Shown piece after piece: positions 51,116 through 60,421 of a DNA stretch of 64,000 nucleotides. The notes beneath the pieces are model-generated. The model worked only from the letters and a program-made list of their open reading frames with translations. It made no database searches and was not told where the DNA came from. Positions within the stretch are counted from its first letter, which is position 1; every line of letters starts with the position of its first letter. The DNA comes from Paenibacillus terrigena DSM 21567 (GTDB lineage Bacteria > Bacillota > Bacilli > Paenibacillales > Paenibacillaceae). The stretch lies in assembly GCF_000374845.1 (NCBI RefSeq), contig NZ_KB895412.1, positions 629,056-693,055 on the forward strand. Direction: 5' to 3'. The translations under genes were made by a program, and so were the position numbers.

Positions 51116-53208
51116 ACGAACATAAGGTATGTTTTATCACGTGTGTCAACGATTTTTCGTTATATGAAGAGTCGACTTGTTATATTCAGGGATTAAATGT
51201 CCCAGAGGGAATGACTGTTGAGATTCTATCTGTTACTGATGCTAAGAGTATGACATCAGGGTATAACGAGGCTATACGAAAAACCGATGCAAAATATAAA
51301 GTTTACTTGCATCAAGACGTATTTATTATTAATAAAAATTTTATTAGTGATATTCTTGAGGTGTTTAGTAAAAATATTAATTTAGGTTTATTAGGGGTTG
51401 TAGGTTCTAAGACGATGCCCTCTAACGGTATTTGGTGGGACTCGTCACAGAAAGTGGGATCTGTGTTTGATAGTCACACAGGATCGATTGAAAAGTTGGA
51501 GTTTGAAACTCCTATTAATGAATACGAAAAAGTTATCGCATTAGATGGGTTGATTTTAATTACACAGTATGATGTAGCATGGAGAGAAGATCTATTTGAT
51601 GGCTGGCATTGTTATGATGTATCTCAGTGCATAGAATTTATTAGAGTTGGCTATGAAAACGGAGTAATAAGGCAAGAAAAGCCATGGTGTATTCATGATT
51701 GCGGTTATGTAAGTGTAAAGAACTATGAAAATGATAGAAAAAAATACTTAGAAGAGTATACTGATATTGAGGAATCATACATTGAGAATATACATTCAAT
51801 AGATGCTGTTTTAGCGCGTTTATACACAAACCATCAATATGATTCTATCGTAAAAATAACAAGTAATATATTAGATACATCTGGAGCGACTCCTGGGATT
51901 TTTATTTATCGGGCTAATTCGATGAATAATATGGGAAGATTTGATGAAGCCGTTCTATGCTTGGAACAATCTTTGATAATTTATCCTAATCATTACGAAC
52001 TAACCTTAGCTTTAGCTAATGTGCTTGAAATGAATCATAATTCTAAAAGAGCAATTTACTATTTAAGGAAACTAATAGCGGTGGGATATACCCAATTAGC
52101 TAATAGAGTAAAAATGTTGCAAAAAGAAGCAGGTTATCCAAAATTATTACTTTGGAGTAAACATACTACATCCGGATGTAATGTAAGAGCATTATTCAGT
52201 AGATTACCCGACAGAATTAGAGAGCAATGTCAAGTTGATTTCTATGCTGAAGAAGTAGTTCCCCAAAATTATATGGAGTATGATGTAATATTTACTGCAC
52301 ATGGCAATCCATTAGCCAATAATTTGCAATACGCTATTGAATTATGGCATGGTTTTCCAATTAAAGGGTTGGGAAATATGGAAAAAAGACCCCACTTTAG
52401 TCCTTTTTTAATAAGTAATAATTGGAAGAAAGTCGATACAGTAATCTCTTATTCTACTATGTTTAATACGATATTTAATGGTTGCTTAGGATTGTATGAG
52501 CATCAATATTATATCGCAGGTGCCCCAAGAAATGATTATTTGTTTGAATCTAGTGGAAAAAAACATTTAGAAAGAATTTTAGATTCAGATTTATCAAGTT
52601 ATAAAATAATAATGTATGCTCCTACCTTTAGAAAAGCTTCTGTCGATAATATACGAAACGACGGTGAACGGTTAACAGATAATATTTTTGGATTCAATCA
52701 CTTTAATGAAAATCAATTCTCTGATTTTTTAATAGAACATAATATTATTCTATTAATAAAACTACATCCTGTTGAAGAAGAAATGTTGAAAGAAAAAATA
52801 AGTGAGCGAAACATGAAAAACACAATTTTAATGACAGATCAAATACTCAATAACAACGGAATTGATTTTTACGAGTTTATGAACTGTGTAGATGTGTTAA
52901 TTACAGACTATTCATCATTGTATTTTGATTACTTATTATTAAACAGACCTATTATTTTTGTTCCAACTGATATTGAAGAATATACTGATCGACGAGGGTT
53001 TTTAATGGAGCCCTATGAAGAGTGGACACCTGGTGACAAAGTATTTTCACAAGATGACTTAGAATATTCGATTTTAGATGGATTACGGGACAATAAAAGA
53101 TATGAGAGAGAAAGAAATCAGATATGTAATTATATTAATAAATATAATGATGGAGAAAGCTCTAAAAGAGTATGGGATTTTGTTGAGAGAATCTTATGCA
53201 TTGAATGA
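51109..53208 (+). CDS. glycosyltransferase-TPR-glycerophosphotransferase fusion protein
   Basis: 699 residues. About 1-210: GT-A-like domain of the StrF/family-2 type (FITCVNDFSLYEEST, SGYNEAI, YLHQDVFI). About 225-335: TPR helices (RANSMNNMGRFDEAVLCLEQ). About 346-699: CDP-glycerol glycerophosphotransferase domain (TagB/TagF family) with ELWHGFPIKG, YAPTFRK, LIKLHPVEE and ITDYSSLYFDYLLLNRPI. The last domain transfers glycerol-phosphate from CDP-glycerol, and tagD nearby makes that donor. TTG 51109 after AAGGAGG, overlapping the previous stop. Very AT-rich (row 52561-52620 has 11 G/C in 60), suggesting transfer from elsewhere. No membrane helix, unlike some wall teichoic enzymes, which fits a cytosolic protein acceptor. 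Confidence 0.83.
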   Translation: MLDEHKVCFITCVNDFSLYEESTCYIQGLNVPEGMTVEILSVTDAKSMTSGYNEAIRKTDAKYKVYLHQDVFIINKNFISDILEVFSKNINLGLLGVVGSKTMPSNGIWWDSSQKVGSVFDSHTGSIEKLEFETPINEYEKVIALDGLILITQYDVAWREDLFDGWHCYDVSQCIEFIRVGYENGVIRQEKPWCIHDCGYVSVKNYENDRKKYLEEYTDIEESYIENIHSIDAVLARLYTNHQYDSIVKITSNILDTSGATPGIFIYRANSMNNMGRFDEAVLCLEQSLIIYPNHYELTLALANVLEMNHNSKRAIYYLRKLIAVGYTQLANRVKMLQKEAGYPKLLLWSKHTTSGCNVRALFSRLPDRIREQCQVDFYAEEVVPQNYMEYDVIFTAHGNPLANNLQYAIELWHGFPIKGLGNMEKRPHFSPFLISNNWKKVDTVISYSTMFNTIFNGCLGLYEHQYYIAGAPRNDYLFESSGKKHLERILDSDLSSYKIIMYAPTFRKASVDNIRNDGERLTDNIFGFNHFNENQFSDFLIEHNIILLIKLHPVEEEMLKEKISERNMKNTILMTDQILNNNGIDFYEFMNCVDVLITDYSSLYFDYLLLNRPIIFVPTDIEEYTDRRGFLMEPYEEWTPGDKVFSQDDLEYSILDGLRDNKRYERERNQICNYINKYNDGESSKRVWDFVERILCIE

Positions 53209-53254
53209 CTAACGTATGAAAAAAATTTTGTATTTTAGAAAGTAGTGAATATTT

Positions 53255-53633
53255 ATGTGTGGTATTTTATTCTCGGGCACAGGAAATAAAGGGAAAGAAA
53301 ACTTTTTGAATGCATTAAAATTAATAGTACATAGGGGACCTGATGCACCACTTGGATTTTATCAACATGAGGATTATATGCTAGGACATAATAGGTTAAG
53401 TATAATAGATATAAATGAACGATCTAATCAGCCATTTTTCTCAAAGGACAGAAGATACATTATTGTATATAATGGTGAGATTTATAATTTTAGAGAGCTA
53501 GCGAAACAACATTCAATTAATATGGTTACTGAATCCGATACTGAACTTTTGCTTGAGATGTATATTAAGTTTGGATCGCGGATGTTAAACTGGTTGAATG
53601 GGATGTTTAGTTTTGTGATTTTAGATACATATA
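53255..53633 (+). pseudogene. 5' remnant of an asparagine-synthase (glutamine-hydrolysing) gene
   Basis: About 126 residues of the class II glutamine amidotransferase domain: the catalytic MCGILFSG start, IVHRGPDAP, GHNRLSIIDI, FVIVYNGEIYN-like YIIVYNGEIYNF and DTELLLEMY. It then breaks off after GMFSFVILDTYK. Full enzymes run to about 600 residues with an ATP-binding synthetase domain, which is missing. The open frame continues for 22 unrelated codons to 53701 because it reads out of phase into the next fragment. AsnB-like amidotransferases occur in surface-glycan loci, where they amidate sugars or acids. The truncated protein could at most hydrolyse glutamine. Confidence 0.85.
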
Positions 53634-53879
53634 AAAGTTGGAGGATTAGGAGCATGCACTCTTATCTCAAGATATGCATTAGAAAAAGGTGTTTCTTTTA
53701 AAGAAATTCCGAACCTATCCTTCTGGGGAGAAGATAGACATTTCTGTATTAGAGCTGCTGCTATAGGGTTTAAAATGTACGTAGATACACATTTGCCTGC
53801 TCTTCATTTATATAGAATGGAAGATTTGGCGAAAGTAACGGAATATAAGATTAAGGGGAAAGAATTGAAAGGAATTTAA
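53634..53879 (+). pseudogene. 3' remnant of a family 2 glycosyltransferase gene
   Basis: Read in a frame different from the asnB remnant, 53634-53879 encodes about 81 residues: KVGGLGACTLISRYALEKGV, FKEIPNLSFWGEDRHFCIRA, then FKMYVDTHLPALHLYR. This WGEDRHFCIRA/VDTH pattern is the C-terminal end of bacterial family 2 glycosyltransferases. A stop codon lies just upstream in this frame and there is no start with a ribosome site. It is fused directly to the asnB remnant, so a deletion has removed the end of asnB and the start of this gene. Confidence 0.75.
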
Positions 53880-54290
53880 GTGATGAAGAAAATAATAACT
53901 TACGGTACCTTCGATTTATTGCATTACGGTCATATTCAGTTACTGAAACGTGCAAAAGCATTAGGGGATTACTTAATAGTTGGGTTATCATCTGATGAAT
54001 TCAACAAATTAAAAGGAAAGAAGTCAGTTCTATCGTATCAAGAAAGAGTGGATCTATTATCTGCCATTAAATATATTGATGAGATCATTCCAGAAAATAA
54101 TTGGGAGCAAAAATCAAGAGATGTTATTAATAACAATGTATCTATTTTTGTAATGGGAGATGATTGGAAAGGGCAGTTTGATGATTTGAGTGAATACTGT
54201 GATGTTCTGTACTTAGAAAGAACTCCAGAAATATCATCATCTAGTATTAAGCAAAATATCTTAAATAAAGAAAAGTTAATAAAAATGTAG
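53880..54290 (+). CDS. tagD: glycerol-3-phosphate cytidylyltransferase
   Basis: Makes CDP-glycerol from CTP and glycerol-3-phosphate. 136 residues, close to the 129 of TagD. TYGTFDLLHYGH (residues 7-18) holds the HxGH nucleotidyltransferase motif; RVDLLSAIKYIDEII and ERTPEISSSSIK match the family signature. Start at GTG 53880 or ATG 53883 after AAAGGA; the choice is open. It sits at the end of the island, after the glycerophosphotransferase fusion that would use its product. AT-rich like that gene. Confidence 0.93.
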   Translation: MMKKIITYGTFDLLHYGHIQLLKRAKALGDYLIVGLSSDEFNKLKGKKSVLSYQERVDLLSAIKYIDEIIPENNWEQKSRDVINNNVSIFVMGDDWKGQFDDLSEYCDVLYLERTPEISSSSIKQNILNKEKLIKM

Positions 54291-54314
54291 AATCTAAATA
54301 ATTAATCGAATGAT

Positions 54315-54354
54315 TTAGGGCTGTTACTTTGCATCTATAAGAGAACAGCCCTAA
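54315..54354. repeat. inverted repeat after tagD
   Basis: TTAGGGCTGTT (54315-54325) and AACAGCCCTAA (54344-54354) form a perfect 11-base stem. No T run follows, so it may be a weak terminator for the island. Confidence 0.5.
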
Positions 54355-54402
54355 ATAAGCTGGGCACAAATGTAAACCCTTACAAAATATCTCCCAAAAT
54401 CA

Positions 54403-54431
54403 TTGACACCGCTTCCATACGGTGGTATATT
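54403..54431 (+). promoter_or_regulatory. strong sigma-A promoter of the cold-shock gene
   Basis: TTGACA (54403-54408), a 17-base spacer and TATATT (54426-54431) with an extended -10 TGG. A GTGGA-CGTAC-TCCAC hairpin (54439-54453) would lie at the very 5' end of the RNA. Confidence 0.85.
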
Positions 54432-54484
54432 CAACCTTGTGGACGTACTCCACTTTCATTTGAAGACGAAGGGAATGTATTTGA

Positions 54485-54682
54485 ATGCAAGGTAAAGTGA
54501 AATGGTTTAACGCAGAAAAAGGTTATGGTTTTATCGAAACTGCTGACGGTGGGGACGTATTCGTACATTTCTCCGCGATCCAATCTGAAGGCTTCAAAAC
54601 TTTAGAAGAAGGTCAATCCGTTGAGTTCGACATCGTTGAAGGTGCTCGCGGACCACAAGCAGCTAACGTAATTAAATTATAA
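54485..54682 (+). CDS. cold-shock protein (CspA/CspB family)
   Basis: 65-residue single cold-shock domain that binds RNA and single-stranded DNA. KGYGFIE (RNP1, about 13-19) and DVFVHFSAI (RNP2, about 25-33) are intact. ATG after GAAGGGA. Monocistronic, with a strong promoter and a terminator. It lies between the glycan island and hpf. Confidence 0.96.
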   Translation: MQGKVKWFNAEKGYGFIETADGGDVFVHFSAIQSEGFKTLEEGQSVEFDIVEGARGPQAANVIKL

Positions 54683-54747
54683 TCATACCGGCAGTGATGC
54701 CGAGCTACATAAGGTTCGATGGTTAAATCGATAGTTTAGCTAGAGAA

Positions 54748-54777
54748 AGCCCTAGACAAGTTCTAGGGTTTTTTGTT
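54748..54777 (+). terminator. rho-independent terminator after the cold-shock gene
   Basis: CCCTAGA (54750-54756) pairs with TCTAGGG (54762-54768), followed by TTTTTTG. Confidence 0.9.
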
Positions 54778-54877
54778 GCTTCTAGAACTTTTGCAACACT
54801 TCTGTAATAGTTCTGAACAGTCTTTGACAAGCACCCATCAAAGGAAACAACTACGCCACTTTCATTGTAAAGGAATT

Positions 54878-54906
54878 TTGAAGTATGCCCAGAGCTGTGT
54901 TATAAT
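54878..54906 (+). promoter_or_regulatory. sigma-A promoter of hpf
   Basis: TTGAAG (54878-54883), a 17-base spacer and TATAAT (54901-54906) with extended -10 TGT, 27 bases before the ATG. Confidence 0.8.
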
Positions 54907-54932
54907 AGAGCTAAGCAAAGGAGGAGTGCCCT

Positions 54933-55481
54933 ATGAAATACAGCATTCGAGGCCAACATATCCAAGTGACAGATGCTTTAAGAGAGTATGTAGAGAAAAA
55001 GCTAAGTAGATTGGAAAAGTATTTTGAAGTGCCGCCTACCTCTGAGGTACATGTTACATTGAGCGTAATCAAGGACAAACATAGCATTGAGGTTTCGATT
55101 CCTCTACCAGGCTTGATGCTCCGCGCCGAAGATAAGACAGATGACATGTATGCTTCGATTGACGCTGTGATCGATAAGTTAGAGCGTCAAATTCGTAAAC
55201 ACAAAACTAAATTAAACCGCAGATTCCGTCAAGAGGGCAGCTTGAAGTCCCTAATCGTTGATGGAGGCTCCACAGCAGTTGCACTAGAGGATGAAGAGGA
55301 TACTCTCGAGCTGGTGCGTACGAAGCGTTTTACATTGAAACCGATGGATGTGGAAGAAGCGATCTTGCAAATGAACATGGTGGGACATAACTTCTTCGTC
55401 TTCTCCAATATGGACACGAATCAAGTGAATGTCGTGTACCGTCGCAATGATGGCAAATACGGCTTGATCGAGCAGGATTAA
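54933..55481 (+). CDS. hpf: long-form ribosome hibernation promoting factor
   Basis: 182 residues. The N-terminal HPF/RaiA domain (YSIRGQHIQVTDALREYVEKK, SIDAVIDKLERQIRKHK) blocks the ribosomal decoding site. The C-terminal dimer domain (about 125-182, KRFTLKPMDVEEAILQM, VVYRRNDGKYGLIE) pairs ribosomes into 100S particles. ATG after AAAGGAGGAG. Its position before secA and prfB matches Bacillus subtilis. Confidence 0.97.
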   Translation: MKYSIRGQHIQVTDALREYVEKKLSRLEKYFEVPPTSEVHVTLSVIKDKHSIEVSIPLPGLMLRAEDKTDDMYASIDAVIDKLERQIRKHKTKLNRRFRQEGSLKSLIVDGGSTAVALEDEEDTLELVRTKRFTLKPMDVEEAILQMNMVGHNFFVFSNMDTNQVNVVYRRNDGKYGLIEQD

Positions 55482-55530
55482 TCATAGTTTCAACAAACAT
55501 TGAAATGAATATACATTGAAGTGAATTACA

Positions 55531-55565
55531 AAGCTTGACTCCTTCCGGGGAGTCAAGCTTTTTCT
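55531..55565 (+). terminator. rho-independent terminator after hpf
   Basis: AAGCTTGACTCC (55531-55542) and GGAGTCAAGCTT (55549-55560) form a perfect 12-base stem, followed by TTTCT. Confidence 0.9.
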
Positions 55566-55767
55566 AGCTTTAGGACCCATAGGAATTACAATTTTAAGAT
55601 ATACACAGAATGGAAATATTTTTGATGGAAAGTTTTCGAAACAATCCGGCCTGTTAGCGCGTAAGTATATACGTAATGTCCATACTCGATTGTTGCGACA
55701 ATACCCACAAACTGTTACAATTTATTGCAAACCATCTGTTTGTACGAAATACGAAAGGGGTCTACCC

Positions 55768-58275
55768 ATGCTAGGACTTGTTAAAAAGATATTTGGCGAC
55801 CAGAACGAGCGCGAAGTGAAACGCCTCATGAAGACGGTTGACCAAATCAACGAAATGGAACCGACGTACAAGGCGCTTTCGGATGAAGAGTTGAGAGCGA
55901 AAACGGAGGAATTTAAAGCGCGTCTTGAAAAAGGCGAAACGCTAGATGACATATTGCCAGAAGCTTTTTGCGTGGTGCGTGAAGCTTCGATTCGGACGCT
56001 CAGTATGCGCCACTTTGATGTACAGTTGCTCGGCGGTATGGTCCTTCACGAAGGCAAGATCGCAGAGATGAAGACAGGGGAAGGGAAGACGCTCGTAGGT
56101 ACTTTGCCAGTCTACCTGAATGCATTGCTCGGTAAAGGCGTACACGTCATCACCGTCAATGATTACCTCGCACAGCGGGATAGTGCATTGATGGCTCAAA
56201 TTTATGAATTCCTTGGCTTGACGGTTGGGGTTAACCTGAACGGGTTGAGTCATGAAGATAAGCAAGCTGCCTATGCTTGCGATATTACGTACGGAACGAA
56301 CAATGAGTTCGGATTTGACTACTTGCGGGACAACATGGTGCTCTATAGCGAGCAAATGGTTCAACGCCCATTATACTTCTGTATTATTGACGAAGTGGAC
56401 TCCATCCTCGTCGATGAGGCGAGAACACCGCTCATTATCTCAGGACAAGCCGCGAAATCGACGGAGCTGTATTTTGCTGCGGATCGATTTGTTCGTCGTT
56501 TAACGGCAGAAGAGGATTACACGGTTGATATTAAAGTGAAATCCGTTGCGTTGACGGATGTCGGTGTTGGGAAGGCAGAGAAAGCGTTTGGCGTCGAGAA
56601 CTTGTTCGATCAAAGCCATGTGACATTAAATCATCACGTGTTACAAGCGTTAAAAGCGAACGTGATCATGCGTCGTGACGTTGACTACGTCGTTCAAGAT
56701 GGCGAAGTCTTGATCGTCGATGAATTTACGGGCCGGATCATGCAAGGACGTCGTTACAGCGATGGTCTTCACCAAGCGATTGAAGCGAAGGAAGATCTCG
56801 ATGTTCAGAACGAGAGCATGACGCTTGCGACGATTACATTCCAGAACTACTTCCGGATGTATCGCAAATTGGCGGGGATGACGGGTACGGCGAAGACGGA
56901 GGAAGAAGAATTCAAGAAGATTTATGGTCTTGAAGTTATTCAAATTCCGACGAACCGTCCGAATGTACGTAAAGATATGCCGGATGTCGTCTATAAGACG
57001 GAAATGGGTAAATTTAAAGCGGTTGTCGATGAAATCGTGGAACGTCATAAGAATAAGCAACCGGTGCTTGTCGGTACCATTTCGATCGAGAACTCTGAGC
57101 TTCTCTCAGAAATGCTGAAGCGCAAAGGTGTACAGCATAAAGTCTTGAATGCGAAATACCATGCGGAAGAGGCGGAGATCATCTCGGATGCAGGGATTGC
57201 GAACTCCGTTACGATTGCGACGAATATGGCAGGCCGTGGTACGGATATTTTATTAGGTGAAGGTGTCTCCGATTTTGGAGGTCTGCATATTATTGGTACA
57301 GAGCGCCATGAGAGCCGTCGGATCGATAACCAACTCCGGGGTCGTGCGGGACGTCAAGGGGACCCAGGTTCCTCGCAATTCTACTTGTCGATGGAAGATG
57401 AGCTCATGAGACGTTTTGGTGCAGAGAACATCTCTGGTATGATGGATCGTCTGGGATTCGATGAGGAATCACCGATTGAGAGCCGTCTTATTACACGTGC
57501 GGTTGAGTCCGCTCAGAAACGTGTTGAAGGCAGCAACTTCGACGTTCGTAAAATTGTCCTTCAGTATGATGATGTGATGAACCAGCAGCGTGAGATTATT
57601 TACAAGCAGCGCCGCGAGATTCTGTTCTCCGATAATATTCGTGAAATTGTGCTCGATATGATCAAGCCGACCATCGAACGTATTGTCGAAGCACACTGTT
57701 CGGAAGATATTCCAGAGAACTGGGAACTGGATGAAGTTGTAGAATGGGCGAACAACACGCTCCTCGAAGCCGACCAAATTTCGAAAGACGACATTTGGGG
57801 CAAGGAAAAAGAAGAGATCGTGGAATTCATCATGGGTCTTGTTGTAGAGCGCTATACAGCACGTGAGGAAATCATGGGCGAAGAAATGATGCGTGAGTTC
57901 GAGAAGGTTATCGTGCTTCGCGCCGTGGATAGCAAATGGATGGATCACATTGATGCGATGGATCATCTGCGTCAAGGGATTCACTTGCGTGCATATGGTG
58001 GTACGGATCCGCTTCGCGAGTACCAATTTGAAGGCTTCGAAATGTTCCATGAGATGATTAGCCAAATCCAGCAGGATGTGGCGACGTATATCATGAAAGC
58101 ACAAGTAGAACGCAACCAAGAGCGTCAGGCTGTCGTGGAAGAGAGCCAAATTTCGACGAACAGCAGCAGCGAACCTGCGACGAAGCAACCAGTGCATAAC
58201 GAGCCGCAAATCGGACGCAACGATCCATGCCCATGCGGTAGCGGTAAGAAATATAAGCAATGCCACGGGAAGTAA
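55768..58275 (+). CDS. secA: preprotein translocase ATPase SecA
   Basis: Motor of the Sec export pathway, needed for all the signal-peptide proteins in this window. 835 residues. [17 protein letters not shown] start, Walker A MKTGEGKT (about 100-107), [19 protein letters not shown] (about 206-224), SecA signature region and helicase motif [14 protein letters not shown] (about 517-530), and the C-terminal zinc tail [17 protein letters not shown] 55768 after GAAAGGGG; upstream in-frame codons lack a ribosome site. A hairpin (58265-58284) covers its stop codon. Confidence 0.98.
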   Translation: MLGLVKKIFGDQNEREVKRLMKTVDQINEMEPTYKALSDEELRAKTEEFKARLEKGETLDDILPEAFCVVREASIRTLSMRHFDVQLLGGMVLHEGKIAEMKTGEGKTLVGTLPVYLNALLGKGVHVITVNDYLAQRDSALMAQIYEFLGLTVGVNLNGLSHEDKQAAYACDITYGTNNEFGFDYLRDNMVLYSEQMVQRPLYFCIIDEVDSILVDEARTPLIISGQAAKSTELYFAADRFVRRLTAEEDYTVDIKVKSVALTDVGVGKAEKAFGVENLFDQSHVTLNHHVLQALKANVIMRRDVDYVVQDGEVLIVDEFTGRIMQGRRYSDGLHQAIEAKEDLDVQNESMTLATITFQNYFRMYRKLAGMTGTAKTEEEEFKKIYGLEVIQIPTNRPNVRKDMPDVVYKTEMGKFKAVVDEIVERHKNKQPVLVGTISIENSELLSEMLKRKGVQHKVLNAKYHAEEAEIISDAGIANSVTIATNMAGRGTDILLGEGVSDFGGLHIIGTERHESRRIDNQLRGRAGRQGDPGSSQFYLSMEDELMRRFGAENISGMMDRLGFDEESPIESRLITRAVESAQKRVEGSNFDVRKIVLQYDDVMNQQREIIYKQRREILFSDNIREIVLDMIKPTIERIVEAHCSEDIPENWELDEVVEWANNTLLEADQISKDDIWGKEKEEIVEFIMGLVVERYTAREEIMGEEMMREFEKVIVLRAVDSKWMDHIDAMDHLRQGIHLRAYGGTDPLREYQFEGFEMFHEMISQIQQDVATYIMKAQVERNQERQAVVEESQISTNSSSEPATKQPVHNEPQIGRNDPCPCGSGKKYKQCHGK

Positions 58276-58284
58276 TCTTCCCGT
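58265..58284 (+). other. hairpin across the secA stop codon
   Basis: ACGGGAAG (58265-58272) / CTTCCCGT (58277-58284) with loop TAAT. No T run, so more likely an RNA processing or stability element between secA and prfB than a terminator. Confidence 0.5.
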
Positions 58285-58320
58285 CTAACGACGAATGTGA
58301 AGCCAGATGAGGTGGATGGA

Positions 58321-59428
58321 ATGATCGAACCAAGCGTGAAACAGGATTTACGCGAAATTGCAAAGAGATTATCTGACCTTAGGGGGTCTCTTTGACTTAG
58401 ATATGAAGCAAGAGATGATTGAAAATTTCGAGGTTAAGATGGCTGCACCCGATTTCTGGGACGACAATGAGCGTGCTCAAGGCATTATTGCTGAGCTCAA
58501 TGTGGTCAAATCGGCCGTCGATCAATATCAATCATTGAATCAAGAGTATGAAGATACGACGATGATGCTCGAGCTTGCGGCAGAAGAGCAGGATGAAGAT
58601 TTGGCGAAAGAGCTATATGTTAATGTGGCAGGGCTGATGAGTAAGCTGGAGAATTTCGAGCTTCAGCTGCTGCTGAACCAGCCGTATGATAAGTTCAACG
58701 CGATTCTTGAGCTGCATCCGGGAGCGGGTGGTACAGAGTCCCAAGATTGGGGCCAAATGCTGCTGCGGATGTATACTCGCTGGGCCGAGAAGCGGAACTT
58801 CAAAGTCGAAGTGCTCGATTATCTTCCGGGTGATGAGGCAGGGATCAAGAGCGTAACGCTCTTGATCAAGGGCTTCAACGCATACGGCTACCTCAAAGCA
58901 GAGAAGGGCGTACACCGTCTCGTACGGATCTCACCATTCGATGCATCGGGTCGCCGTCACACCTCTTTCGTATCCTGCGATGTTGTGCCAGAGATTTCAG
59001 ATGATGTCGTAGTTGATATTCGGACAGAGGATTTGAAGATCGATACGTACCGTGCGAGTGGTGCGGGCGGTCAGCACATTAATACGACGGATTCCGCTGT
59101 TCGGATTACGCATATCCCGACAGGCGTCGTCGTAACGTGTCAGACCGAGCGTTCACAGATTAAGAACCGTGAGCGGGCAATGACCGTACTTCGTTCCAAG
59201 TTATATGAGCGTAAGATCGAGGAGCAACGGAAGCAGCTTGATGAAATTCGTGGAGAACAGTCGGATATCGCTTGGGGAAGCCAGATTCGTTCCTATGTAT
59301 TCCATCCTTACAGCATGGTGAAGGATCATCGCACATCTGTGGAGACAGGTAATGTCGGCGCAGTGATGGACGGCGATCTGGATGCCTTTATTGATGGATA
59401 CTTGCGCAGTCAGATTCGGCACGAATAA
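58321..59428 (+). CDS. prfB: peptide chain release factor 2, made by programmed +1 frameshift
   Basis: Recognises UGA and UAA stops. The first frame starts at ATG 58321 (GAGGTGG upstream), runs 24 codons ([20 protein letters not shown]...) and meets an in-frame TGA at 58393-58395. The slip site CTT-TGA-C is preceded by the internal ribosome-site-like AGGGGG (58381-58386), the classic arrangement. After the +1 shift, translation continues DLDMKQEM to the end, 368 residues in total, the usual RF2 length. SPF tripeptide (RISPFDASG) and GGQ motif ([11 protein letters not shown]) are intact. Confidence 0.97.
58381..58395 (+). promoter_or_regulatory. programmed +1 frameshift site in prfB
   Basis: AGGGGG, three bases, then CTT TGA. 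It autoregulates RF2: low RF2 slows UGA reading and favours the shift. Confidence 0.95.
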
Positions 59429-59439
59429 AGATAGCCAGA

Positions 59440-59475
59440 AATTCCTACACTTCTGTATAGTGTGGGAATTTTTTG
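59440..59475 (+). terminator. rho-independent terminator after prfB
   Basis: AATTCCTACAC (59440-59450) pairs with GTGTGGGAATT (59460-59470), one G-T pair, followed by TTTTT. Confidence 0.88.
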
Positions 59476-59515
59476 CGCTCGAGTAATGAAGGAATACGAA
59501 ATAGGAGCGAACAGC

Positions 59516-60406
59516 ATGAATGTGAGGAAAGTAGACAAAAGGAACGAACGGATTGTAAAGCCGTTGCATCCGGTATTACTCGGCATTATTGAATATACGC
59601 TTGTCATTATCGGAAGCTTTAGTATTGCTGTGAGTTTTAACATATTCATGCTGGCGCATCAAATCGCCTCTGGCGGGGTATCAGGGATCTCCATCCTGGT
59701 GCAGCACTTTACAGGAATTCAGCCGGCTTATACGCAGTGGATCATTAATATCCCGTTATTTATTATTGGCGTCATGCTTGTAGGCAAAAATTTTGGTCTC
59801 AAGGTGCTCGTCGGGACGTTCATCCTTCCATTATTCATCCTCTTAACGAAAGATTGGCCAACGCCTACGGATAATCCACTGCTCGCATCCATCTATGGGG
59901 GACTCGGAATCGGACTTGGTCTAGGGCTCGTATATCGAGCGAGAGGGTCAACGGGTGGCTTGGATTTGGTCGCGCAGTTGATCAACCGGTTTACAGGGCT
60001 AAGTTACCACCTCGCTGTACCAATGTTGGACGGCATTGTTATTTTAAGCGCTGGAATCTTCTTATCGCCAGAGAAGGCGCTCTATGCACTAATTGGTCTA
60101 TTCGTAACGAGTAAGACGATCGACGCCATCCAGACCGGGTTCAACGTCTCCAAGGTTGCCTTTATCATCTCCAATGAGGCAGAGAAGCTGCAGCAAGCGA
60201 TTCTAAATGATTTGGACCGCGGATTAACCGAGCTGGACGGGCGAGGCGGCTTCACGGGGGAAGAGCGCAAGATCTTAATGGTCGTTCTATCGCAGACGGA
60301 AGTGAGTAAGCTGAAAGTGCTAGTGAAGATGGTCGATCCATCCGCATTCGTTATTATTAGTGATACGAAGGAAGTCTTAGGTGAAGGGTTCAAACTTCAT
60401 ACATAA
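59516..60406 (+). CDS. YitT-family membrane protein
   Basis: 296 residues. Five or six transmembrane helices at about 22-210 (LGIIEYTLVIIGSFSIAVSF, IASGGVSGISILVQHF, STGGLDLVAQLINRFTG) and a cytosolic C-terminal DUF2179-type domain (about 220-296, LTELDGRGGFTGEERKILMV). Paralogues are common in Firmicutes; the function is not settled. ATG 59516 after TAGGAGCG; the upstream in-frame start (59462) falls in the prfB terminator. Confidence 0.88.
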   Translation: MNVRKVDKRNERIVKPLHPVLLGIIEYTLVIIGSFSIAVSFNIFMLAHQIASGGVSGISILVQHFTGIQPAYTQWIINIPLFIIGVMLVGKNFGLKVLVGTFILPLFILLTKDWPTPTDNPLLASIYGGLGIGLGLGLVYRARGSTGGLDLVAQLINRFTGLSYHLAVPMLDGIVILSAGIFLSPEKALYALIGLFVTSKTIDAIQTGFNVSKVAFIISNEAEKLQQAILNDLDRGLTELDGRGGFTGEERKILMVVLSQTEVSKLKVLVKMVDPSAFVIISDTKEVLGEGFKLHT

Positions 60407-60421
60407 TTCATATTTTATCAG

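Noticed and set aside
53255-53701. Complete small amidotransferase gene of 148 residues
   Set aside because: The last 22 residues come from reading out of frame into a glycosyltransferase fragment; the gene is a truncated asnB.
54773-55009. 78-codon frame overlapping the hpf promoter and start
   Set aside because: Begins inside the cold-shock terminator, overlaps hpf in another frame and lacks a ribosome site.
57469-58266. 265-codon minus-strand frame opposite secA
   Set aside because: Shadow of a conserved gene with no recognisable domain.
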